From Pelosinus fermentans (GTDB taxonomy: Bacteria; Bacillota; Negativicutes; DSM-13327), in assembly GCA_002434245.1 (NCBI GenBank), contig DJJR01000042.1, forward strand, positions 1 through 18,513: DNA of 18,513 bases. Reading direction: 5' to 3'. The translations under genes and the position numbers were made by a program. Positions 8,012-15,978 of the stretch are shown one piece after another. The stretch's first letter is position 1, and each line of letters begins with the position of its first letter. The notes beneath the pieces were generated by a model. The model worked only from the letters and a program-made list of their open reading frames with translations, was not told the DNA's origin and made no database searches.

Positions 8012-8040
8012 ATTTATCTTGAATTTGCATTGGGATTCAA
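8012..8040 (-). promoter_or_regulatory. Possible sigma-A promoter of the xdhC operon
   Basis: On the minus strand TTGAAT (8040-8035) is followed by GATAAA after 16 nt or ATAAAT after 17 nt. Another -10-like TATAAC lies nearer the gene. The match is only moderate. The second operon could also be fed by read-through from the sigma-54 transcript, although the + strand gene lies between. Confidence 0.35.
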
Positions 8041-8054
8041 TTACCATATAGAAT
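8025..8054 (+). promoter_or_regulatory. Possible sigma-A promoter of the + strand gene at 8093
   Basis: TTGCAT (8025-8030) is followed by TATAGA after 16 nt or TAGAAT after 18 nt, giving a leader of roughly 30 nt. It overlaps the candidate minus-strand promoter, so the two transcription units may compete. Confidence 0.4.
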
Positions 8055-8092
8055 AAGTGCCATCGTATTTATTTTTTCCGGAGGTTGATACA

Positions 8093-8545
8093 ATGAATAA
8101 CAGCAATAACCCCCAGTGGAAAGAAAAATTCACTGCTTTTTATAATGATATGCTGAAACAACTAGCTGATCATCATCGGGAAAGCTATGGTGAACTACTA
8201 ACTCTGCAGCAGGAATTACATACTCTATATCTGGATATCACCGCTAAACATCTTGAGCAATGGTCCCAAACATATGGTTCAGACACTCCCGCTGAAAGTA
8301 ATCTTTTAGACAAAATCGAAGCCGATTCCGTTGTTGTCGAGATTATCGACAATAATACTGGCAGGGTTTTTAGGCGTAGCCTGCCAATCAACTATCTTGA
8401 AACGGATAATGGCTTACTTTTGACAGGCGAAACAATGGAAGGCAATCCTTCCCAAATGGTTTTTCTTTCAGAAACAGCCATCACCAAAGTAAATGATCTC
8501 TTAGGCAAGGGGCCAGATATCCCTCGCTGCGGCGATACATCTTAA
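8093..8545 (+). CDS. Hypothetical protein of unknown function, 150 aa
   Basis: I do not recognise this protein. It is soluble and acidic, with no signal peptide, membrane segment or cysteine motif (its only Cys is near the C-terminus). Residues 5-70 look helical and amphipathic, possibly a coiled coil (KFTAFYNDMLKQLADHHRESY, then leucine-rich LLTLQQELHTLYLDI). Residues 80-140 look like beta strands (VVVEIIDNNTGRVFRRSLP, then LLLTGETMEG). The ATG has GGAGGTTGAT 3 nt upstream. A longer frame from 8057 lacks such a site. It is the only + strand gene inside the cluster, has its own candidate promoter and a clear terminator, and is divergent from xdhC. A regulatory or chaperone role is possible, but nothing in the sequence proves it. 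Confidence 0.8.
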   Translation: MNNSNNPQWKEKFTAFYNDMLKQLADHHRESYGELLTLQQELHTLYLDITAKHLEQWSQTYGSDTPAESNLLDKIEADSVVVEIIDNNTGRVFRRSLPINYLETDNGLLLTGETMEGNPSQMVFLSETAITKVNDLLGKGPDIPRCGDTS

Positions 8546-8560
8546 TCCTGCTCGGCATGT

Positions 8561-8596
8561 TAAACATCTCAAGTGAGATGTTTATTCTTTTTTTAT
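8561..8596 (+). terminator. Rho-independent terminator of the 150-aa gene
   Basis: A perfect 10-bp stem, TAAACATCTC (8561-8570) with GAGATGTTTA (8575-8584), has a 4-nt loop and is followed by TTCTTTTTTT. It lies 15 nt after the + strand stop and overlaps the last codons of the minus-strand zinc-ribbon gene. Confidence 0.88.
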
Positions 8597-8788
8597 CTTC
8601 GATTTCTCTAAAGGCAGCAGCATACGCTGAGACATTTTACAATTCGGACAAAGGCGTCCTTCACTGGTTTCTGTACATTTCCTGCAATATACGGTAAAAC
8701 AGCGCACACATTTATATAAGAGAGTATCTATCAGCTCATTCTTACATCGGGGACATGCTTGAATATCCAAATTGCACCTCTTTCTCAC
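8582..8788 (-). CDS. Small zinc-ribbon protein, 68 aa
   Basis: A 68-aa protein with four CxxC knuckles: C12/C15, C27/C30, C35/C38 and C47/C50, plus C5. The tail is basic (KSKIKKE). This suggests two zinc sites or a rubredoxin-like metal centre. No catalytic motif is visible. The GTG start overlaps the TGA of the methyltransferase gene, so it is probably translated by coupling. A TTG six codons later is an alternative start but is too close to its GAGGTG. It is the last gene of the first minus-strand series. Its function is unknown. A metal or electron-carrier role alongside the CxxC protein at 9489 is a guess. Confidence 0.75.
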   Translation of the reverse strand: MRKRCNLDIQACPRCKNELIDTLLYKCVRCFTVYCRKCTETSEGRLCPNCKMSQRMLLPLEKSKIKKE

Positions 8789-9492
8789 GAACCTTTTTCC
8801 GCTATCAGCAAATAATAGCCTAATCCAGGTATTTTTTTATCCAATTTCTTTTTTCCTGTACATTGCCAAAGTTCTTCGATTGAGCCATGCTCCATAATGA
8901 AACTGGCAACAAATTCTTTTAGAAAAGCAGTCTGATCCTCAAAGACGAGTATATTAAAATCATGCTTCTGTATTATCTGAAAAAGATCACTGTGGGTCAT
9001 GATGCCGGGTATATCACAGTCTCCTTCTCGGATATAGAGATCCGTTATGGCCAGCTTTCCTCCCGAAACAAGAATACGATTGATTTCAGTTAAAACCTTA
9101 GAGACATCAGGCATAACCGATAAACTGCACTCAGCCAAAACACCATCAATCGAATGATCGGCAAAAGGCATGTCTCTGCCTGGTGACTGAATGAGTTGTA
9201 AATCAGCCTTGCGTTCTTTTCCCTGCTGCAATAATGGAGTGGACAAGTCAACACCCAGAGCATGCACTCCTCGTACATCCTGTAGATACTCTACAGTAGT
9301 TCCCGTGCCACACCCCATATCAACAACGATAGAACAATGGTCAAAGTTACAATAATCAACAAGTCTCCGTGTTAATTGTAATCCCCCTGGACGGGCTCCT
9401 TCGGCCATGTCAGCAAAAATCTTATTTTCATATATATTCGAACTACATTCATGCAGATCTGTCGTAATAGGATCATTATGTTGGCCCATCAT
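8785..9492 (-). CDS. trsM: Class I SAM-dependent methyltransferase (DVU_1556 / TrsM-like)
   Basis: A 235-aa methyltransferase with a Rossmann fold. Motif I is VVDMGCGTGT (56-65), then the acidic strand end ALGVDLSTPLL, the post-motif region SPGRDMPFADHSIDGVLAECSLSVMPD and the later GGKLAITDLYIRE. The residues CSLSV stand where many family members carry an aromatic acceptor site. The substrate is unknown. The ATG overlaps the TGA of the 66-aa gene (ATGATG), with GGAGG 4-8 nt upstream of the two possible Met codons. Position and form match what I remember as the DVU_1556 family, which is found together with the radical SAM protein at 4309. That pairing suggests the two act on the same molecule. 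Confidence 0.85.
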   Translation of the reverse strand: MMGQHNDPITTDLHECSSNIYENKIFADMAEGARPGGLQLTRRLVDYCNFDHCSIVVDMGCGTGTTVEYLQDVRGVHALGVDLSTPLLQQGKERKADLQLIQSPGRDMPFADHSIDGVLAECSLSVMPDVSKVLTEINRILVSGGKLAITDLYIREGDCDIPGIMTHSDLFQIIQKHDFNILVFEDQTAFLKEFVASFIMEHGSIEELWQCTGKKKLDKKIPGLGYYLLIAEKGS

Positions 9493-9689
9493 TTGTCCTC
9501 CAGTGCTTTTTCCACCTGGTCCATCTTCCCCTTTGCTAACTCTTCAGGAATATATACCAGCCCGCATTGCGGGCATTTATAAAGTTCAACAGGAAACTCA
9601 TTCCCCAAGTAGGCTAGGGTTACCTTTCCTAAGGCAAGAGGAATATCGCAAGTATTACATATAATGATATTCTGAACTTGCTTATCCAT
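9489..9689 (-). CDS. Small CxxC redox/zinc protein (DVU_1557-like)
   Basis: A 66-aa protein with two cysteine knuckles, ICNTCD (C11, C14) and CPQCG (about C39, C42), in a rubredoxin- or zinc-ribbon-like arrangement. A beta-rich middle and a helical tail (MDQVEKALEDK) complete it. It presumably binds one metal and may carry electrons between the oxidoreductase and the dicluster protein. It starts at ATG with GAGGTGA about 4-5 nt upstream, 9 nt after the end of the dicluster gene, and overlaps the methyltransferase start by 4 nt. From memory the DVU_1557 redox protein family occupies the same position in other genomes. Confidence 0.82.
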   Translation of the reverse strand: MDKQVQNIIICNTCDIPLALGKVTLAYLGNEFPVELYKCPQCGLVYIPEELAKGKMDQVEKALEDK

Positions 9690-9698
9690 AAAGTCACC

Positions 9699-12035
9699 TC
9701 ATGATCCTTTTATCTCTAATCTGTGGCTATAGGCATTATGCACCAGGAAGCCGTCTTCCTGAGGAGAATACTCTACCCAATACGTTACACTGGCAGGTTT
9801 AAAAGATGCAATATAAGAGTTATTTTCCATGTTTTTAAATTTATTACCAGTATGTTCTGCCTGTGAAATCACAGCTATAATATCACTATCAAGAATCATC
9901 AACTCTTCCAAGGTCTGCCGTACATTCTCTGAAATGATCAACGTAACGTTGCACTGTTCTTTGTCTGCCAACTCTCCCCACACCTCTTTTTGCAGCGTCC
10001 TTTTCAGCCTTGCCCTATTCTCCTGTCGCTCAGAATAGCCGGGACCTTTTTTGCCAGCCACATCTTGCTGCCTTGTTGGAAAAATCAAGTCCAAAAGGTG
10101 ATAGCTCTGCTTTCCTTGACTGGCAAAATTATCACGGCACATTGCACAGTAAGTAAGAAAATCATTTTCACTCTGTTGACTGCGCTTTTTTATCATCTTA
10201 TGGGCAATTTCTTTATTAGCAAACAGCATAAGACCTCCATAACCACAACACTCTGTAAATTCATTACTGTTTTCCAATTCCTCCACTTGGTGGCCAAGTG
10301 TATGCAAAATTTTTCGTATACTTTGCTGTAAGGCAGCTTCATGCCTTGTGGTACAAGCATCATGTACCACCAATTTTAATGGCGCAAGCGGCTCTTCCCC
10401 TTGATCTGGCAGTCCAATTTTATCTAATACTGTCCATATTGACTCAACATCCATAGAAGGCCATTCACGCTTAAAAACACTATAGCAAGTGGGACAGCCT
10501 GTGATGACCCGGGGAGAACCCAATTTCCGCCAATTATCTTCGATGGCCTTACTTGTTTCTTTAAATAAATTTTCTTGTCCTGCCCAGTCAGCTGGAACAC
10601 CGCAGCAGCCCAGCATTAAACCCACGCCATCAGTTATTTTTTTGCAAAGGAATTGGTACATGCTTTTTACATGTTCCGGCGAAGAGGCACTGAGCTGGCA
10701 ACCGGGAAAGAATACGGTACTGCTGGATGCAAAACCTGGCTGATGTCTGCTGAAGGCAAACTTCTCACTGGTACTAAACTGCATGTCTCGTAAAGCAAAA
10801 TCATGGACTCTTGGCGGCATTTTCCCTTTTTTGACCATAATCCGTCTTGCTTCTTGGCAAATTTCTCCCATATTCAAATTTCCCGGACAAACCTGCTCAC
10901 ATAAACCGCATAAATTACAGGCATTAATCATTTTATTCGCATGGTGAACGCCCATCACAATGGATGAATTATTATAAACTTCCCGTACATACCGCTTTGG
11001 ATAAGCGTGAAAATGAGCCAGATATTCACAAACCTTAACACACTCCAAACACTCACATAATAGGCAGCGCTTCGCCTCCTTTACTGCTTCTTCCGTCGTA
11101 TAGCCTTTATTGGGATCAGCGCTTCGTACCCTTCTTTGCGGTTCTACGCCAGCAATATTTGTGTAAAGTAAAGAAGTAAAAGCTCCTTCCTTTTCCCGAC
11201 TGGCTGTAAGAGAAGCATTTTGTAAGAAACGATCGATTGAATTTGCAGCTATTTTCCCATGAGAGATTGAGGTAATTGGTGACTTATGATCAGGTCCCAA
11301 GTAAAGACTGCCCCCAGCAAAAATGTTGGGCACGCTCGTTGCCAGTGTTACAGGATGAATGGCAATCCCTCCACCCACGTCAAGAGCAAGTCCCCAATCA
11401 TGGGGATTTGTTTCTATGCAGCCTGTTGCTAAATAGACAGCATCAAAAGTTGCACTTATATGATCTAACGATGTCCTTGCGTCCTTATGATTATTCACGA
11501 TAACATGTAAGTTAATTTCTAATGGTATTCTTTTTAATATGGCAAAATCATCAGCAATATTCTGCCTGGGCAGCTGATGTTCGGGAATGTTCCGTATACT
11601 CCCGCCTACTAATTTCTTTGCCTCAAAAATCACAACATGATAGCCCTTTTTGCCTAGTTCAACTGCCGCTGTTAAGCCACTTAATCCAGCTCCGATAATT
11701 GCGATGGTTTTATCCTTCGGCGGCATGGGTGTGATGTTAAGAATCAATTCATTACTATTATCCACGCAGCTTTTTTCCAGTTCATTCACTGCAATAGACT
11801 CATCTATTTCTTGCCGCTTACAGGCCTGCTGACAGGGTTGATCACAAATTCTACTAATGATTCGCGGAAAGGGCACCATTTTGTATAATAATTGCACTCC
11901 AGCTTTATAGTCCTCTTTTTGAATCGCTGCAACCATGCCTCTTACATCAACATGAACCGGGCAGGCAGCTGTACATCCTGGAGGCTGCTCTTGAACACAT
12001 TGCTGCTCTCTTTCCTTTAAGACTTTTTGCTCCAT
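9699..12035 (-). CDS. FAD-dependent pyridine nucleotide-disulfide oxidoreductase / Fe-S dicluster / CCG-domain protein (DVU_1558-like)
   Basis: A 778-aa modular electron-transfer protein. In order: an N-terminal GltD-type Fe-S domain (C21, C25, C64, C68, C72); an FAD-binding Rossmann fold with IIGAGLSG (113-120) and ATG plus VPNIFAGG (203-242); a C324/C327/C329/C332/C336 cluster site and a ferredoxin CxxCxxCxxxCP site (C373-C383); two heterodisulfide reductase-type CCG domains (C446...CC477-478...C514/C517, and C561...CC596-597...C630/C633); and a 90-residue C-terminal domain. The second, NAD(P)H-binding Rossmann domain expected in GltD-like proteins is absent: only about 30 residues separate the FAD half-sites. 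It probably transfers electrons between the aldehyde oxidoreductase and a thiol/disulfide or quinone partner. The start is ATG with GGGAG 6 nt upstream. It follows the oxidoreductase gene after a 114-nt palindromic gap. Confidence 0.85.
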   Translation of the reverse strand: MEQKVLKEREQQCVQEQPPGCTAACPVHVDVRGMVAAIQKEDYKAGVQLLYKMVPFPRIISRICDQPCQQACKRQEIDESIAVNELEKSCVDNSNELILNITPMPPKDKTIAIIGAGLSGLTAAVELGKKGYHVVIFEAKKLVGGSIRNIPEHQLPRQNIADDFAILKRIPLEINLHVIVNNHKDARTSLDHISATFDAVYLATGCIETNPHDWGLALDVGGGIAIHPVTLATSVPNIFAGGSLYLGPDHKSPITSISHGKIAANSIDRFLQNASLTASREKEGAFTSLLYTNIAGVEPQRRVRSADPNKGYTTEEAVKEAKRCLLCECLECVKVCEYLAHFHAYPKRYVREVYNNSSIVMGVHHANKMINACNLCGLCEQVCPGNLNMGEICQEARRIMVKKGKMPPRVHDFALRDMQFSTSEKFAFSRHQPGFASSSTVFFPGCQLSASSPEHVKSMYQFLCKKITDGVGLMLGCCGVPADWAGQENLFKETSKAIEDNWRKLGSPRVITGCPTCYSVFKREWPSMDVESIWTVLDKIGLPDQGEEPLAPLKLVVHDACTTRHEAALQQSIRKILHTLGHQVEELENSNEFTECCGYGGLMLFANKEIAHKMIKKRSQQSENDFLTYCAMCRDNFASQGKQSYHLLDLIFPTRQQDVAGKKGPGYSERQENRARLKRTLQKEVWGELADKEQCNVTLIISENVRQTLEELMILDSDIIAVISQAEHTGNKFKNMENNSYIASFKPASVTYWVEYSPQEDGFLVHNAYSHRLEIKGS

Positions 12036-12063
12036 ACGATCTCCCTTTCCTTCATAAATATAC

Positions 12064-12129
12064 GTAAATTCAATTCGTATATTGGAAAGCCTAAAACGAA
12101 TTGAATTTACATTTCCAATTCGTTTTAGG
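12064..12129. repeat. Overlapping, mutually exclusive inverted repeats between the oxidoreductase and dicluster genes
   Basis: Two perfect inverted repeats share their middle arm. The first is GTAAATTCAATTCGT (12064-12078) with ACGAATTGAATTTAC (12096-12110), 15 bp. The second is CCTAAAACGAATTG (12090-12103) with CAATTCGTTTTAGG (12116-12129), 14 bp. An 8-bp pair, ATTGGAAA (12081-12088) with TTTCCAAT (12112-12119), spans them. In the minus-strand mRNA either hairpin can form but not both, as in an attenuator. Neither is followed by a U-tract, so a simple terminator is unlikely. RNA processing, differential stability or a protein operator are possible roles. Confidence 0.8.
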
Positions 12130-12149
12130 TTATATTTATATAGGAACTC

Positions 12150-14888
12150 TTATTTGTCGCTTATGGATAGTGCTGCCAGTCCGGCTTTTATTTTTTCGGG
12201 CAGTGCAGGAATTGCATAAATACGTACACCACATGCATTATAAATGGCATTAAGAATCCCAGGATGAGGAGCAGTCAAGGGACCTTCCCCTGCTCCTGCT
12301 GCACCGTGAGGTCCGTGCTCGCGAGGAGTAATATTGTAGATAATTTGAATATCATCTGGTACATCATAAATGAAGGGCAGCCCACAATTAACCAGGTTTG
12401 TGTGTTTCTTAAGATCTTCGAAGTCTTCTGTAAGAGCAAGACCAATACCTTGTGCTAAACCACCATATATCTGGCCATCACAAGCTGTTTTATTCGTAAT
12501 CGTTCCCATATCAGCAACAGTGGTAAACTTAACGACTTTAGCCTTCCCTGTCTTCATGTCAACTTCCACTTCCGGCATAAATAGTTCATACATGTAGATG
12601 GGGAAAGGTTTTCCCTGACCCGTAACTGGGTCACAGTCAGTACACATCGATGCTGTCCATTTACCATCGTAGTGCAGAGGAAGATTTTCCGCTGCCATTT
12701 CATCATAGGAGCGGTAAGTGCCGTCCGGCTTACGCATAGCATTTAATAACATTTCACAAGCAACCTTGATCGCGTTACCAGTCATGACGTTGGATCGGCT
12801 GCCGCCAGAGGGTCCACTGTTAGGCGTAAAGGCAGTGTCGTTCATCACAAGCTTGATTTGCTCTGCTTTAATACCAAGAGGACGCAGCGTTTCATGAGCA
12901 TGGCTTAAGGTTCCAATATCTGCCCCTTGCCCATGATCTTGCCAAGAATCTCCGACGCTTATGCCGTTCTTTGTCAATTCGACCCAAGCTTCAGAACTAT
13001 CTGGGCCATCAAGACCACAGCCGTAAATACCAAGCGATACACCCACGCCACGTTTTTTCTCCGGCGTTGAGAGCTCTTTACACCGTTTTTTAGCTTCTTC
13101 CCATAAAGGACGGAGAGTATTAATCATGTCTTCAAAACAAAATACTTCAGGCACTTGTCCCGTAGGTGTAGTAGCTCCTGGACGGTAAATATTCTTAAAG
13201 CGCAGTTCCAAGGGATCTAAGCCAAGTTTTTCTGCCAGTTCATCCATGGCTATTTCAGAGGCTAAAAAGGCTTGAGGCGAACCATATCCACGAAATGCCG
13301 ATCCCCAGGCATGATTGGTGCAGACGGTACGGCCTTTACCCCGTATCCGGGGTATATCATAACCGGCACCAGTAAACTGAGCTTGACGCAGAGTCAGCAA
13401 ATCACCGAACTCAGAATAAGGACCATGATCAATAAACCAGTCCGTTTCCATCGCAAGAAGTTTTCCGGTTTTATCAGCAGCCAGCTTACATTTAACAAAG
13501 CCAGGCGAACGTTTACCCGTATACGTAATATTCTGATGCATTGTGAAATTAAGGGAAACAGGTTTACCTGTTGCCAGGCAGGCAACACCAAGCAATGCTT
13601 CAATGGTCGGGCTGAATTTGTAGCCAAAGGTACCGCCGGCAGGGTTTTGAACAATGCGGCATTTTTCAGGCTCAATGCCAATCCCGGCAACAATCATGGC
13701 ATGATGTAAATGAAGGCCGATACTCTTAGAATGAATGGTCAAACGACCTTCTTCATCAAAATAAGCACATCCACAATCCGGTTCAAGAGGCAGATGGGGC
13801 TGCCGGCTGCAATAGGTATCCACTTCTACAGTTACAACATCTGATTGTTTCATAATGGGCTCTGTATCTTCGCCTTTTATAATACCCTGTTCAAAATAAA
13901 TATTAGGTACGCCGGGATGTATTTCAATCGCATCCTCAGCCATTGCCGCAGGTGCACTCATGTAAGAGGGCAGAATTTCTAAATCAACTTTAACTTTCTG
14001 GGCTGCAGCTTTAGCATGTTCTTCCGTATCAGCACAAACAATTGCGATAGCATCGCCAAACTGAAACACTTTTTCATCACAAAGTATGGGCCGATCCCAG
14101 CCATCCCCTTTATTGGTTGGAAACGTAATCAGACCAGTAATACGATTTTTGCCTTTAACATCTTTATGAGTAATTACCTTATATACCCCAGGCATATTTT
14201 CAGCTTCTGCCGTATCAATCCCCAAAATATTGGCATGGGATACTTCTGCTTGCACCAAAGCCATTCGCAATGTACCTGGGGGCATTTGCAGCGCAACATC
14301 AGCGCCATAATCCCAAGTACCAGTAACTTTGCGCAAAGCAGAAGGACGATGATATGTCGTGCCATAAATTTTATTGCCAACCGGTTTATATAGTAAATCT
14401 TCTTTGTGCATTTCGCCCCGCATTACCTTAGCTGCCGCCATAACAGCATCTACCAGTGGCTTGTAGCCTGTACATCGACATGCATTACGGTTCTTTTGAA
14501 ACCACTCACGGACATCTTCTCTCGTCGGAGCCGAGTTAGTATCCAGCAATACCTTAGCCGATAGAATGAACCCGGGGCTGCAGAAACCACATTGGGCACA
14601 GCCGTATGCCATCCAAGCTACCTGCAGGGGATGGAGATTCTCTGGTTTGGCCAAACCTTCAATGGTAGTAATGTTTGCCTCATCCGGTACTCTCTTCATC
14701 TTGACAATGCAGGAGCGAACTACTTTTCCATCCATGATAATCGAACAAGTGCCGCATTGCCCCTGATTACAGCCCACTTTGCAGCCCGTTAATAAGAGCT
14801 GCTCTCGAAGTACACTTGCCAGACTGGTTTCTGGGTCTACGATTAAAACTCGCGGTAGTCCATTAATATGCAATACCTTCTTTTGCAT
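12150..14888 (-). CDS. Mop-type molybdenum aldehyde oxidoreductase (xanthine oxidase family)
   Basis: A 912-aa single-chain aldehyde oxidoreductase that converts aldehyde plus water to carboxylate plus two electrons. The N-terminal plant-type [2Fe-2S] site is C40, C45, C48, C60, and the second site is C100, C103, C137, C139 (with C97 close by). From memory these numbers equal those of the D. gigas Mop protein, which is 907 aa. The large Mo domain carries PHLPLEPDCG, AGGTFGYKFSP, GYGSPQAFLASE, QDHGQGADIGT, SGPSGGSRSNVMTGNA and finally GAAGAGEGPL, with the catalytic Glu868. The cofactor is expected to be molybdopterin cytosine dinucleotide without heme or FAD. It has no signal peptide and acts in the cytoplasm. 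The start is ATG with AAGGAG 8 nt upstream. The natural aldehyde is not visible in the sequence. Confidence 0.95.
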   Translation of the reverse strand: MQKKVLHINGLPRVLIVDPETSLASVLREQLLLTGCKVGCNQGQCGTCSIIMDGKVVRSCIVKMKRVPDEANITTIEGLAKPENLHPLQVAWMAYGCAQCGFCSPGFILSAKVLLDTNSAPTREDVREWFQKNRNACRCTGYKPLVDAVMAAAKVMRGEMHKEDLLYKPVGNKIYGTTYHRPSALRKVTGTWDYGADVALQMPPGTLRMALVQAEVSHANILGIDTAEAENMPGVYKVITHKDVKGKNRITGLITFPTNKGDGWDRPILCDEKVFQFGDAIAIVCADTEEHAKAAAQKVKVDLEILPSYMSAPAAMAEDAIEIHPGVPNIYFEQGIIKGEDTEPIMKQSDVVTVEVDTYCSRQPHLPLEPDCGCAYFDEEGRLTIHSKSIGLHLHHAMIVAGIGIEPEKCRIVQNPAGGTFGYKFSPTIEALLGVACLATGKPVSLNFTMHQNITYTGKRSPGFVKCKLAADKTGKLLAMETDWFIDHGPYSEFGDLLTLRQAQFTGAGYDIPRIRGKGRTVCTNHAWGSAFRGYGSPQAFLASEIAMDELAEKLGLDPLELRFKNIYRPGATTPTGQVPEVFCFEDMINTLRPLWEEAKKRCKELSTPEKKRGVGVSLGIYGCGLDGPDSSEAWVELTKNGISVGDSWQDHGQGADIGTLSHAHETLRPLGIKAEQIKLVMNDTAFTPNSGPSGGSRSNVMTGNAIKVACEMLLNAMRKPDGTYRSYDEMAAENLPLHYDGKWTASMCTDCDPVTGQGKPFPIYMYELFMPEVEVDMKTGKAKVVKFTTVADMGTITNKTACDGQIYGGLAQGIGLALTEDFEDLKKHTNLVNCGLPFIYDVPDDIQIIYNITPREHGPHGAAGAGEGPLTAPHPGILNAIYNACGVRIYAIPALPEKIKAGLAALSISDK

Positions 14889-14952
14889 TTCCTACTCTCC
14901 TTTATGATTTCATATTATTTCAGAGGAAATATACCCCTAAAATTTCCCGAAC

Positions 14953-15978
14953 TTAGTTACCTTTACCAAAAGCACAGTGAGGATATTGACAGGGATCACA
15001 ATTGGTACACAAACCACCATGAGCTAAACGTACAATATCTTTGCGATTAAGCTCATCTCCTGCTAGAATGCGAGGAATGATCAAATCAAAAATGGTAGTT
15101 TTGCGATACATTACACAACCTGGTAAGCCTAATACTGGAATACTGCCAATGTAGGCCAGCATAAACATAGAGCCTGGAAGTACTGGCGCTCCATAAGCAA
15201 CAACTCGCCCCCCAGCTGAGCGAATTCCTGCAGGGGTTACATCGTCAGGGTCTACTGACATCCCCCCAGTCGTTATGATCATCTCAGCACCATCTTGTAT
15301 TAATGTTTTGATGGCATTATCAATCATGTCGATAGCATCATCCACAATGATCTGCCTTAATACCCGGCTGCCCAATGCAGTTATTTTTTTATCTAAAACG
15401 GGACCAAATTGATCTTGAATACGCCCATGATAAACCTCACTGCCTGTTGTAACAATTCCTACTTTTAGAGGCTTAAGAGGTTTGATTTCCATGACTGGAA
15501 AGGATAATCTACCGATATTTTCCACATTGTTTATTTTGTTAGTTTCGATAACCAGCGGCACCACGCGGCAGCCTGCAACGATTTCTCCGGCAGAGACTAA
15601 CTGATGGGAATGGATAGAAGCAACAATAATTTCATTAATATCATTTAATTCTTCCAAGGCATCGAGATTAATTTTTAACATCCCAGGAATTTGCGCTTTT
15701 AGTTCCACCTTGCCTTCCATTGGTGCTGTTAACATAATTCCTGGACCTGTCACGGCTTTAGCAATTCTCATAGCCGCATCATTTTCATGTATAACATTCT
15801 GATTTACTTCCCAAACATAAAGATGCTCTTTTCCCAATTTTAATAGTTTGGATATATCTTCTTTTTTTACAACATGACCTTTCTTAAAGGCTCGCCCAGC
15901 TACTTTACCTGGAATAATTTCTGTAATGTCATGACACAATACTGCACCTTCCGCCTCCCATACTGGTATGACTCTCAT
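14953..15978 (-). CDS. MoeA/MogA-like molybdopterin-binding protein with C-terminal cysteine tail
   Basis: A 341-aa protein with a MoCF (molybdopterin-binding) domain at about 170-300: VGIVTTGSEVYHG, IITTGGMSVDPDDVTP (235-250) and LGLPGCVMY. Its first 150 residues are not the usual MoeA domains I and II but a shorter, SAF-like or unassigned region. The last 20 residues add a possible metal site, CTNCDPCQYPHC (C324, C327, C330, C335), absent from standard MoeA. It probably presents molybdopterin for metal insertion, or hands the cofactor to the oxidoreductase. The ATG has GAGGAAGTGA upstream. It is the first gene downstream of the sigma-54 promoter and is followed after 64 nt by the oxidoreductase gene, whose cofactor it presumably serves. 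Confidence 0.85.
   Translation of the reverse strand: MRVIPVWEAEGAVLCHDITEIIPGKVAGRAFKKGHVVKKEDISKLLKLGKEHLYVWEVNQNVIHENDAAMRIAKAVTGPGIMLTAPMEGKVELKAQIPGMLKINLDALEELNDINEIIVASIHSHQLVSAGEIVAGCRVVPLVIETNKINNVENIGRLSFPVMEIKPLKPLKVGIVTTGSEVYHGRIQDQFGPVLDKKITALGSRVLRQIIVDDAIDMIDNAIKTLIQDGAEMIITTGGMSVDPDDVTPAGIRSAGGRVVAYGAPVLPGSMFMLAYIGSIPVLGLPGCVMYRKTTIFDLIIPRILAGDELNRKDIVRLAHGGLCTNCDPCQYPHCAFGKGN

Noticed and set aside
8047..8062. TGGCAC on the minus strand upstream of xdhC, as a second sigma-54 promoter
   Set aside because: The -24 part matches, but the -12 position reads CTATA and lacks the essential GC.
12064..12129. CRISPR-like repeats
   Set aside because: The repeats are inverted and overlapping, with no regular spacers and no cas genes nearby.
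13272..13709. A 145-codon open frame on the + strand
   Set aside because: It lies wholly inside the aldehyde oxidoreductase gene in antisense, has no recognisable motifs and no clear ribosome binding site.
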